From CALBPI01 sp963922335 (GTDB lineage: Bacteria > Pseudomonadota > Gammaproteobacteria > Steroidobacterales > Woeseiaceae): a stretch of DNA of 64,000 nucleotides. Position 1 is the first letter of the stretch, and each line of letters starts with the position of its first letter. The position numbers were made by a program, and so were the translations under genes. The notes below the pieces were generated by a model. It searched no databases. It saw nothing but the letters and a program-made list of their open reading frames with translations, and was not told where the DNA came from. Shown one piece after another: positions 24,749 through 33,274 of this stretch. Location: NCBI GenBank assembly GCA_963922335.1, contig CAWUIB010000004.1, positions 1 through 64,000 on the forward strand, read 5' to 3'.

Positions 24749-25650
24749 CAGATCGCAACGCCAGCGATGGTCAGGACGGCAACGCCCACGAGCCAGAACC
24801 ACAGCGTTCGCAGTGCCAGATTCTTCGAGCACCGCGCTGCGCGAATCGCCCAATCCGCCTCCGGCTCATCGTCAGAACGTGTCAGGTTCAATGCCGCAAA
24901 GCCCACCTCGGAAAGCAGCCGCTCGTTGTGTCGCGCAAGACTATCGCCCGTTTCAAGGTTGTGCCATGCGGCGCGCCCCACATCATAGTTGCCGGCGAAC
25001 AGATACCCGAGCGCGGACAACCTCGCAGGAACCCAGGCAAGCACAGCATGGACATCATCGGCGCGCTGCTCGCAATCTGCCGCCACGTCATCTCGCTCTT
25101 CCATGCGCTTCGCCTGAAACAAGGCGCGGCGCCTCGCAAGATCGGAGACACGGAATAACCATGCACCGATCGGCCCAAGCAAAATGAACCAAAAAATGAC
25201 CGCAAAAATCCGATTGTTAGCCTGCGCGAACACAGCACCAGCGACCTGCGTGCGCGCCTCGATACGATCCGTGAAACGACGCTCCAGCAGCGCCTTCGCG
25301 TTGCGCCTCTCCTCTTCCTCATCGCCCGATCGGACTGCGGCGCACCACCGGTCAACCTCTTCACCGATATCCTCAGGTCCAAGGCACAAGAAAAGCACCA
25401 CTGCAGACAGCACGAAATAGGGTAGCCCCAGCCAGGCTTCATCGAGCAGCAACCGAATGATTACCACCGGTGCCACCGCCACTCCGAGAGCTAGCAGCAC
25501 CCACAAGTAGGGTGTCACCCCGGACAAACTCCGGCTTCGAACGAGAAACACATCGAGAAGAGGATCAAGCCACCGAAGTTCCCGCCAATGAAACAGATGC
25601 GTTGCCATCCGCTCGAGCACCAAAGCAACAAACAGCGCGAGAATTTTCAT
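24748..25650 (-). CDS. ampE: AmpE-type regulatory membrane protein
   Basis: The 300-residue inner-membrane protein opens with ALVLERMATHLFHWRELRWLDP, typical of AmpE. It has about four hydrophobic segments (around residues 45-90, 155-175, 280-300). The block ERRFTDRIEARTQVAGAVFAQANNRIFAVIFWF matches the conserved cytoplasmic-to-membrane region (cited by its start and end). It resembles CobD/CbiB membrane proteins in layout, and the btuF neighbour could mislead. However, the ampD gene 9 nt upstream and the sequence support AmpE, a modulator linked to beta-lactamase induction. Confidence 0.85.
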   Translation of the reverse strand: MKILALFVALVLERMATHLFHWRELRWLDPLLDVFLVRSRSLSGVTPYLWVLLALGVAVAPVVIIRLLLDEAWLGLPYFVLSAVVLFLCLGPEDIGEEVDRWCAAVRSGDEEEERRNAKALLERRFTDRIEARTQVAGAVFAQANNRIFAVIFWFILLGPIGAWLFRVSDLARRRALFQAKRMEERDDVAADCEQRADDVHAVLAWVPARLSALGYLFAGNYDVGRAAWHNLETGDSLARHNERLLSEVGFAALNLTRSDDEPEADWAIRAARCSKNLALRTLWFWLVGVAVLTIAGVAI

Positions 25651-25659
25651 GGGTAGACT

Positions 25660-26244
25660 TTAACTGCCGCGCGCTCCGATTGCATGCACCCGTGACCAAT
25701 CGAAGCCGGTCCCGGGATCGGTTTTGCGACCAGGTGCGATATCACTGTGGCCGACAACGGGTGCATTCGCCAAGGAAGGATAGCTCGCCCTCAACGCATC
25801 TATCAGTGCGTTCAAAATACGATACTGAGGACTCGTAAATTCATCGGTATCGGTGCCTTCCAATTCGATCCCAACAGAAAAATCATTGCAACGTGTCCTA
25901 CCCTCGAAACTGGACTCACCGGCATGCCACGCACGCCTTTCGAATGGCACATACTGCGTGATCTCACCGCTCCTGCGAATCAGGCAGTGCGCCGATACGC
26001 GCAGATGGGCAATACCCGCGAAGTACGGATGCGCCTCTGCGTCGAGCTCATTGCAAAACAACGCATCAATCTCATGGCCACCATAAACGCCTGGCGGTAA
26101 GGAGATGCTATGCACAACGATCAGGTCCAGCTGGCTATCGGCTGGACGGGCATCCTGATTCGGTGACGGCGCCTGTCGAACCGCATCAAGCAAACCGGTC
26201 GCCGGGTCAATACGGAGTGCGGGGGTTTGTGTCTCGCTATGCAT
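25660..26244 (-). CDS. ampD: 1,6-anhydro-N-acetylmuramyl-L-alanine amidase
   Basis: The 194-residue zinc amidase removes the stem peptide from anhydro-muropeptides in the cytoplasm. Zn ligands are visible in LIVVHSISLP (His about residue 45), the distal GHSDIAPGRKTDPG (His and Asp, about 164-177) and the RAWHAGES segment. It has no signal peptide, as expected for cytoplasmic AmpD. It is the first gene of ampD-ampE-btuF, and its product's substrate chain links to AnmK encoded near the left end. Confidence 0.95.
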   Translation of the reverse strand: MHSETQTPALRIDPATGLLDAVRQAPSPNQDARPADSQLDLIVVHSISLPPGVYGGHEIDALFCNELDAEAHPYFAGIAHLRVSAHCLIRRSGEITQYVPFERRAWHAGESSFEGRTRCNDFSVGIELEGTDTDEFTSPQYRILNALIDALRASYPSLANAPVVGHSDIAPGRKTDPGTGFDWSRVHAIGARGS

Positions 26245-26283
26245 GCAACTATGGTGAACAGCAGCACAACGAGCGTCAATCTA

Positions 26284-27021
26284 ATGGCCGCGAAGAGAAT
26301 ATACATCGAGACCGGAATTACGCCTGAGGCGGAACATGCGCTGAGCCCGGAGCAAGCGCACTACATCGGCCGGGTGCTACGGGCGCGAATCGGCGACACG
26401 CTTGAGCTTTTTGATGGACAAGGGCACTCAGCGGCGGCAGAAGTACGCACACTCGGCAAGCGCGAGGCGATCGTGCTGACGTCCAGCGTAGTCTTTGCCG
26501 ATGACCGGTCGCCGGTGTCGACGACACTACTTCAGTGCCTTTCTCGCTCGCACAAGATTGATCTGGTGGTTCAAAAAGCGGTGGAGCTCGGGGTCGACCA
26601 CATAGTTCCGATTACGAGTGAGCGTTCACTGATGCGGCTTGACGAAGCAAGCGGTGCGCAGAAACAAGCCCACTGGATGAAAGTTGCGATCGCGGCTTGC
26701 CAGCAGTGCGGTCGACGCTTTCTGCCGACAATTTCAACACCTCTGTCACTGCAGGCGGCGCTCCGTGAGATCCGTGCAGAGCAACGTCTGGTCGCGACAC
26801 CCGACGCGAGTCACTCCTTGACCAGCCAGCTCGAGCAACCTGCACCGGCAGATACAGCAATTCTGGTGGGCCCTGAAGGTGGGTTCTCCAGCGACGAGAT
26901 CGAGACGGCAGTGGCTGCCGGTTGGGTGGGAGTCAGCGCCGGCAAGCGCGTGATGCGGACAGAAACGGCGGCGATCTCGCTGCTAACTATCATCCAGCAC
27001 CGTTGGGGCGATCTCGTCTAA
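26284..27021 (+). CDS. rsmE: 16S rRNA (uracil-1498-N3)-methyltransferase
   Basis: The 245-residue SPOUT enzyme methylates U1498 of 16S rRNA. It has an N-terminal PUA-like domain (LSPEQAHYIGRVLRARIGD) and the knot motifs AILVGPEGGFSSDE (about 190-203) and GKRVMRTETAAISLL (about 217-231). The start at MAAKRIYIE fits the family; earlier in-frame ATGs overlap the divergent ampD start. It is convergent with the CheW-like gene with a 4-nt overlap. Confidence 0.94.
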   Translation: MAAKRIYIETGITPEAEHALSPEQAHYIGRVLRARIGDTLELFDGQGHSAAAEVRTLGKREAIVLTSSVVFADDRSPVSTTLLQCLSRSHKIDLVVQKAVELGVDHIVPITSERSLMRLDEASGAQKQAHWMKVAIAACQQCGRRFLPTISTPLSLQAALREIRAEQRLVATPDASHSLTSQLEQPAPADTAILVGPEGGFSSDEIETAVAAGWVGVSAGKRVMRTETAAISLLTIIQHRWGDLV

Positions 27022-27482
27022 AGCACAATCTCCGCCAACCGAGACTCGATCACATCCAAATCCGGAATCAGTGGATACTCGTTAATCATCCGTACCCGTG
27101 TAACCACGGGATCGTCCACATCGAACTGCTCGGTCGTATCGACCTTCAATACATCCCGATTGACGCGCACGAGTTGCGGAAACCCCTGGGTGAGGAGGCC
27201 GTAATATCCGCCGCGAATCTTTCCGCTGGTGTCGTGGAAAATCACCACTCGGGTACGACTCCCCAGCTCGGGCATTGACCTGCCCATCAACGATTCGAAA
27301 GACACCGTCGGAACAGCCCTGCCCGACCAGTCGAGCGACCCGATCATCCAGTTCGGCGCGTCGGTAATTGGCTCCGGTGTCGACAGGCGCACCACTTCGG
27401 CGACACACGCTCGCGGCACGATGAGTCGGTCTTCGTTCAATGGAACGAGCAGACTGTAGAGTTCTTCACTCGCAGCCGACAT
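27018..27482 (-). CDS. CheW-like protein of the Pil-Chp system (ChpC-like)
   Basis: The 154-residue protein is a single CheW domain. ELYSLLVPLNEDRLIVPRACVAEVVR opens the fold, and PNWMIGSLDWSGRAVPTVSFE is the coupling face (both cited by their start and end). It lies two bases behind the chpA stop on the same strand. In Pseudomonas the adapter at this place is ChpC, which may feed additional receptors into ChpA. This assignment uses position as much as sequence. Confidence 0.82.
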   Translation of the reverse strand: MSAASEELYSLLVPLNEDRLIVPRACVAEVVRLSTPEPITDAPNWMIGSLDWSGRAVPTVSFESLMGRSMPELGSRTRVVIFHDTSGKIRGGYYGLLTQGFPQLVRVNRDVLKVDTTEQFDVDDPVVTRVRMINEYPLIPDLDVIESRLAEIVL

Positions 27483-27484
27483 GA

Positions 27485-30400
27485 TCAGGACGACTCCAGT
27501 TGCAGGCGTATCGCATCGAGTAACTGATGATCCTGATACGGCTTACCAAGATAGTCATTGACGCCGATCTCGATTGCGCGAGCCCGGTGTTTCTCACCAC
27601 TACGCGACGTGATCATGATGATCGGTGTCTCGGCGAAACGTGCGTCGTTGCGCACATGGGTTGCAAATTCGAATCCGTCCATGCGCGGCATTTCAATGTC
27701 CAGCAGGATGACATCCGGCTGATGTTCTTGAATGACACTCACCGCATCGAGCCCGTCGCGCGCAGTCAACACTTCATAGCCGTTACGTTTCAGGAAGCGT
27801 TCGGTGACTCGACGAACCGTGATGGAGTCGTCGACGACGAGGATCAGCGGATCGGCGGACTGCTCCGGCTCAACGGCTTGAACCTCCAGAACCGGCTGCT
27901 GCTGGCGAACCAGAGAGGGAAGATCGAGAATCAGCACAACGCGACCATCGCCGAGAATCGTCGCACCTGAAACCCCAGTGATCCCTGAAATCTGTGGTCC
28001 GACCGCTTTCACCACAATCTCTCGACTGGTGAGCATCTCGTCGACAAGAAGCGCTGTTGAATACTGGCCTGCACGGATCAGGATCACAGGAATTGCCGCT
28101 TGCTCGTCCTCTGCGAGTCGACCCTGAGCACCGCCCACGAGGGGTCCGAGATGACGCAGTCGGTAGGTGTGCTCTCCGTAGTCGAACGCTGGTGTTTCCT
28201 GTGCAAGGCGCTGCTCGATCTCGACTCGGGGGACACGTGTGACGCCCTCGACTGTCGGCAGCGGCAAGGCAAACACCTCCTCGCCAGACCGTACGATCAA
28301 TGCCTGTGTGATCGCCAGTGTGAATGGCAACCGGATCGTGAAGTTCGTCCCCTGTCCCGGCATCGAGGTAATGCGCAGCGACCCGCCAAGACGTTTGACC
28401 TCGTTGGCCACGACATCCATTCCGACGCCACGACCCGCTGCCTGCGTCAGAGACTGCGCGGTGGAAAATCCGGGTTCGAGGATGAGGTCCATCACTGCTT
28501 CGTCGCTGATTCGATCGGCCTTTCCGATCAGACCGCGCTCAACGCCTTTGCTGCGTATCGCCTCAACATTTAGTCCGGCGCCGTCATCGGCGATGTCCAT
28601 GACCATCTCCGAGCCTTCGCGGTGGAGACGAATCGTGATTTGACCCGCTGGTGGTTTGCCGCCTGCTTGACGGGCATCGGGCGACTCCACTCCATGCACC
28701 ACCGCATTTCGCATCATGTGCTCAAGCGGCGGTAGCATTTTCTCAAGGACCTGGCGATCGAGCTCGCCGGATGCACCTTCGACCGCCAGCTCCGCTTGTT
28801 TGCCGGTTTCCTGTGCCGTCTGGCGCACCAAACGCGACAGTCTTGCAACGTGCCGCTCGAACGGCACCATGCGCGTGCGCATCAATCCGTTTTGTAGCTC
28901 TGCAGTGACTCGTGCCTGCTGCGTCAACAGCGTGTCAGCTTCACTCGTCACCGAGCTGAGCAGGCCTTTAAGGCTGTCGACGTCATTCGAGGACTCTGCG
29001 AGCGCGCGCGAGAGTTGCTGGATTTTGGAGTAACGATCCAATTCGAGCGGATCGAAATCGTCTCGCCCTCGTTCGCCCTCGTGGCCGTGCAGAATTTGCG
29101 CCTCTGTTTCGATCTCCAGTTGACGCAGCTGATCACGTAACCGGGTAACCGTCTGCGTCAGCTCGGCGAGATGAAAATCGATGGAGCTAACCTGCTGACT
29201 CAAGCGACCGTGATAAATGCTGATTTCGCCGGCGGCGTTGAGCATGTCCTCGAGTAGTCGCGAGTCGACGCGAGCAAACTCGGTCCGCTCACGCGCCGCC
29301 TCTCGCGTCGGGAGTCCGGTACCCGGCAGGTCAACCACCTCGGCACGCTCCGGTGGTTCATCCGTGTTTTGCGATTCGGCTTGCGTTGGCTCGGATGCCT
29401 GCTGGTCTGACGATGGTTCAAACTCAGTCGCATCGCTAGCGACGATCGTCTCGATGTGGGCGTCGGCGTCGTCACCCGCCGCCGCTTCGTCGGCTGCTAC
29501 CGTGATCTCATCATCGCTGTCGGCGCCCGCGCGAGCGAACTTCTCAGCAGCATCGTCGATGAGCGCTTCGAGAAATTGCGAGCGCTCGATCAGACTATCC
29601 GTCGGATCAACACCATCCTCCGCGCCCTCGTTTTGTGTCTGGGTGCTCGCGTCGGCCTCTGCCGGCTCGTGCAGCACAACGACGTTCGACACCTCAGGCT
29701 CATCCTGTCGCACTTGAAGCTTGTCATCGGTCCACTGCTGTGTCTCGTCGTGCGGACCGAGGTCATCCTCTTCAACGACTTCGTGCAGATCCACGCCGTC
29801 ATCGTCCGAGGCGATGGTCTCATCCGTATCGTCCTCTGAGGCCTGCGCTTCAGATTCGCTCTCATCGCTCGGTGAGTCCGGGAACAGTGCCGCCACATCG
29901 ATCAATTCACTATCGATAACCCCGGTTTCCTCCGGCTCGATCGGCGACTCTGCAGTGCTCGCGGAACCATCCGGGATATCCACCATCTCTTCATCACTGA
30001 AACCGCGCTGGGGCGGTTGCGCGCTCGGCAGGGGATCCGGTACCGGCTCACCGAGGGCCACCAGTCGAACGGTGCCACCGAGGTCTTCACGAGGTGCAGG
30101 TAAACGGCCATCGAGTACCGTATCGCGCATCTCGTGCAGGCTATCAATGCACTGCCGCAACAGCGTGTCGATCTGATCCGACGCGCTAATGCGCTCGTCG
30201 TCGAGTGCGATCAGCAACGTCTCCAGTTCATGACTCAGGTTGCCGAATGAACCGATCCCCGCCATGTTCGCACTGCCCTTCAGCGTGTGAAGGTAGCGCT
30301 TAAGCTCGCCAAGCGCCGCAGGGTCGCGTGAGCGCCAGCGTTCGAGCGCCTGGTCCACCTGTTCGAGAATCTCCCCCGCCTCTTCGGTAAAGATCTCACC

Positions 30401-33259
30401 GATCTCCGGATCGTAATCCGGCACATCGTGCAGGGAGGTGGAATCGCTTGTGGCGACAGGCGCCTCTATCGGATCAAGAACTTCCGTCGGTTCATAACCC
30501 GGCGGCAGAACCCGATCAGAAGAACGCAGTCGCTGCGTCTGTTCTTTGGCCAGAAATGCGGTGTGCGCTTCGATTTCAGCGACCAAGGGCTCAAGGTCAT
30601 TCAGTGCCGCCGTCGTGTTGACGCTGCTGATCACCGCGCGTAATTCCGCCACCGCGCGCTCAATCAATTGCAACGCCTTTGCGTCGAGCTCAGCCTCGCC
30701 ATCGTGCACCCGACGCACCAGCTGGTTCAGTGCGCCGCTTAGTGGCGTCGCGCGTTGCAAGCCCGCCGTATTGATGCTGCCGTGCAACGTATGACAGGCG
30801 CGATAAAGTGGCTCGGACACCGGTACCGGAGGCACCTTGGAATCGGCGAGGAACGCATCGATCACACCCATGTGACCTTCCGCTTCCTTGGCGAAAATCT
30901 CATGCAGAACCGGATCCATCTCCAGCGGCTCTGCGTCCTCGACCATGGAGGCGCGAGTCAGGCTCGCTGCATCGGGATCACCTTCTGCGAAGGCTTGTGC
31001 TTTGGCACTCAGCAGGTCGACATCGATTGTCGGCGACGTACCGACTTCGAGTTGTTCGATGAGTGCCGGCACTGCGTCCGCTGCCTCGACGACGAAGTCG
31101 GCGATCGCGGGCGTCAGTGTGAGCGTACGATTGATCACGCGATTGAGCAGATTTTCGATCTGCCAGCAAAACTCGCCGATGCGCTCGGCGCCAACCATCC
31201 GTCCGCTGCCCTTTAGCGTATGGAACGACCTTCGCACCGTGATCAGTGCGTCCATATCGGTCGTATCGCCTTTCCAGCGCGGCAGCAGTTGTCGAATGCT
31301 GCGCACCTCCTCCTTCGCCTCTTCAATGAACAGCTCAAGAAGCTCGGGATCGATACTGCTGGTGTCGTCGGTGACAACCGGCGATCGAATCACCTCGGTT
31401 CCATCGGCAATCGTTGCGTTTTCTGCCGCAGCGAAATCCGGTGCGGTGGTGATCTGGGTCGCTGCACCGATGTCGGTGACCGGTTGTTCCAATTGCTTGC
31501 GAACGTCGTCGAGCACCAAGAGGCAGGTCTCGGCGTTATCCAGCATGTAGCCGGGTTCCTTGCGGTTCGCCGCGAGCGTTTCCATGTAGTACTCGATGCT
31601 GACCAGCGCGTCGGCAAGCCGATCCTGCTGATCGGTAGCCAACGTCTGGTTCGCGGCCCCGAGGTACACCCGGATAAATTGCGCCAATCGACCAAACAGC
31701 TCGGCAGCGCGATCCAGTTCCAACATCTGGAATCCGGAAATGATCCCGTCTGTCAAAGAAGGCACGGCGTCGATAGCAACGGCGTCGGCGCGCCCCTCCA
31801 TCGTCTGTGTCAGCGTGTCCTTGATGCGCGCGAGGTTGACGATGCATTCGCGCATCAACACCTTGCGCACCTCGCCAAGATCCTCGGGCGCGTCGGTTTG
31901 CGCAGATTCGCTGAGTGCTTCCTTCGCCTCGGTTTCGTCGGGCGCCACCAACTCGGTAAGGTGACGTTCGAGCGACGACTCCACCTTCAAAAGGGTCGCA
32001 GCAATCGTCAGCAATACATCTTGTTCCGCATCCTCGACATCGTTGTCGATCAGCTGCTCGAGTCGGTCGATTTCCTGCAAGACGCTACCGCGCTGCTCAC
32101 CAAGTCCGAGCACGCCCAGGGTGTCGCCGATTTTCCCGAGTAACTCCACCTGAGGACCGAGCTTTCTTGCATCGGTCTCGCCGGTACGAACGTGAATATC
32201 GAGTACGTCTTTGACCGCGGACAGATCCTCACGAATCGCAGCGGCGACAGTCTGCATGAGCGCGATACTCGGCTTCGCCATTGCGCCGTGTACATCGTCG
32301 ACTTCGGCTTGTGTGGGTAGCGGGTCGGATAGGCCAAAGGCATCACGGATCGACAGCACTCGGTCGCCAGGATGCTCCGCACGCGCGATGTAAAACAAGA
32401 GACTATTCAAGAGATCGGATACCGGGTCCGTATCAAAACTTTCGAGCCCATTGTCGATCGTCTTCTTGATCCGACGATCGGCTTGTCCCAGAAGACGCTT
32501 CACGGACACGCTGAGCGGCAGTCCATCGTCAATCAACGCATCGAGGACGCCTGATACTACCCACCAGAGTCGATAGACGTCATCGCGCGCGGCCGCGCGC
32601 TCAAACGCCACGGCCATGCGGCGTAACTTTTCCAAATAAGGCTTCGCGTTATCGCCATCGGCTTTGAGCAGGCCGAGCAACGCCAACTGAAAGGCCGGTC
32701 TGACCTTGCGACACAGCATGACAAAATCTTCGCTCGGGTCGGCACCCCGATGACTGACCGTGACCGATTCGCTCGGCGTGCGGTTCAGGAGCAAAATGGT
32801 GCTCTCGGACAACAGCGGTTGACCACGCGCCGCGCGCAGATCGTTCAAGATCGGCAGCAATACAAGCGCGATGTCGCGCCCACCGGCATGTACTCGCTCG
32901 AGGTAGGCCGGCAGTTGCACCATGGCACGCGTCAGCGCGTCCAAAGCCGCGTCCTGAACACTCTGATCGTGCTTCGATCCAGCCAGGTAGCGACAGGTCT
33001 GCTCCATCTCTTCTGCGAGCAGAGATCCACCATAGACCTCCACCATTCTGAGCACGCCGGACACCTCGTGAAGGTGATCTGCGCACCCGGCGAGCGCCTG
33101 GCGTGGTCCGCGACCTTCGATTGCGTCTTCCAAAGTGACGCGCGCCTGGTTGACCGTCTTCGCCAATTCCTGGCTTACGATCTGGTACGCCTGCTGCATG
33201 CTCGCCCGGCCCTGCTCGGTTTTACCCGACACAGGTGATGTCGTGTTTGAACTAGTCAC
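27485..33259 (-). CDS. chpA: hybrid chemosensory histidine kinase ChpA/PilL
   Basis: This 1924-residue kinase is the core of the type IV pilus chemosensory system. Degenerate N-terminal HPt-like helices (about residues 20-650) lack the phosphorylatable His. Three canonical HPt modules follow, near residues 676 (FHTLKGSG), 821 (CHTLHGS) and 991 (LHTLKGSANMAG). Then come a long acidic linker (about 1090-1330), the dimerisation and kinase domains (LEHMMRNAVVHGVE about 1510; DIADDGAGLN; GRGVGMDVV), a CheW domain (about 1660-1780) and a C-terminal receiver (phospho-acceptor Asp about 1850, LLDIEMPRMDG). It should phosphorylate PilG and PilH. It has fewer HPt modules than the well-studied Pseudomonas ChpA. 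Confidence 0.94.
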   Translation of the reverse strand: MTSSNTTSPVSGKTEQGRASMQQAYQIVSQELAKTVNQARVTLEDAIEGRGPRQALAGCADHLHEVSGVLRMVEVYGGSLLAEEMEQTCRYLAGSKHDQSVQDAALDALTRAMVQLPAYLERVHAGGRDIALVLLPILNDLRAARGQPLLSESTILLLNRTPSESVTVSHRGADPSEDFVMLCRKVRPAFQLALLGLLKADGDNAKPYLEKLRRMAVAFERAAARDDVYRLWWVVSGVLDALIDDGLPLSVSVKRLLGQADRRIKKTIDNGLESFDTDPVSDLLNSLLFYIARAEHPGDRVLSIRDAFGLSDPLPTQAEVDDVHGAMAKPSIALMQTVAAAIREDLSAVKDVLDIHVRTGETDARKLGPQVELLGKIGDTLGVLGLGEQRGSVLQEIDRLEQLIDNDVEDAEQDVLLTIAATLLKVESSLERHLTELVAPDETEAKEALSESAQTDAPEDLGEVRKVLMRECIVNLARIKDTLTQTMEGRADAVAIDAVPSLTDGIISGFQMLELDRAAELFGRLAQFIRVYLGAANQTLATDQQDRLADALVSIEYYMETLAANRKEPGYMLDNAETCLLVLDDVRKQLEQPVTDIGAATQITTAPDFAAAENATIADGTEVIRSPVVTDDTSSIDPELLELFIEEAKEEVRSIRQLLPRWKGDTTDMDALITVRRSFHTLKGSGRMVGAERIGEFCWQIENLLNRVINRTLTLTPAIADFVVEAADAVPALIEQLEVGTSPTIDVDLLSAKAQAFAEGDPDAASLTRASMVEDAEPLEMDPVLHEIFAKEAEGHMGVIDAFLADSKVPPVPVSEPLYRACHTLHGSINTAGLQRATPLSGALNQLVRRVHDGEAELDAKALQLIERAVAELRAVISSVNTTAALNDLEPLVAEIEAHTAFLAKEQTQRLRSSDRVLPPGYEPTEVLDPIEAPVATSDSTSLHDVPDYDPEIGEIFTEEAGEILEQVDQALERWRSRDPAALGELKRYLHTLKGSANMAGIGSFGNLSHELETLLIALDDERISASDQIDTLLRQCIDSLHEMRDTVLDGRLPAPREDLGGTVRLVALGEPVPDPLPSAQPPQRGFSDEEMVDIPDGSASTAESPIEPEETGVIDSELIDVAALFPDSPSDESESEAQASEDDTDETIASDDDGVDLHEVVEEDDLGPHDETQQWTDDKLQVRQDEPEVSNVVVLHEPAEADASTQTQNEGAEDGVDPTDSLIERSQFLEALIDDAAEKFARAGADSDDEITVAADEAAAGDDADAHIETIVASDATEFEPSSDQQASEPTQAESQNTDEPPERAEVVDLPGTGLPTREAARERTEFARVDSRLLEDMLNAAGEISIYHGRLSQQVSSIDFHLAELTQTVTRLRDQLRQLEIETEAQILHGHEGERGRDDFDPLELDRYSKIQQLSRALAESSNDVDSLKGLLSSVTSEADTLLTQQARVTAELQNGLMRTRMVPFERHVARLSRLVRQTAQETGKQAELAVEGASGELDRQVLEKMLPPLEHMMRNAVVHGVESPDARQAGGKPPAGQITIRLHREGSEMVMDIADDGAGLNVEAIRSKGVERGLIGKADRISDEAVMDLILEPGFSTAQSLTQAAGRGVGMDVVANEVKRLGGSLRITSMPGQGTNFTIRLPFTLAITQALIVRSGEEVFALPLPTVEGVTRVPRVEIEQRLAQETPAFDYGEHTYRLRHLGPLVGGAQGRLAEDEQAAIPVILIRAGQYSTALLVDEMLTSREIVVKAVGPQISGITGVSGATILGDGRVVLILDLPSLVRQQQPVLEVQAVEPEQSADPLILVVDDSITVRRVTERFLKRNGYEVLTARDGLDAVSVIQEHQPDVILLDIEMPRMDGFEFATHVRNDARFAETPIIMITSRSGEKHRARAIEIGVNDYLGKPYQDHQLLDAIRLQLESS

Positions 33260-33274
33260 GAAATCCGGCCTCGC

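Noticed and set aside
24748..25650. CobD/CbiB (cobalamin biosynthesis) assignment for the membrane protein beside btuF
   Set aside because: The opening segment and central block match AmpE better, and ampD lies directly upstream; the btuF neighbour alone is not enough.
31220..32143. Plus-strand open frame (307 codons) opposite chpA
   Set aside because: It is antisense to the conserved kinase gene and its composition is that of a complement frame.
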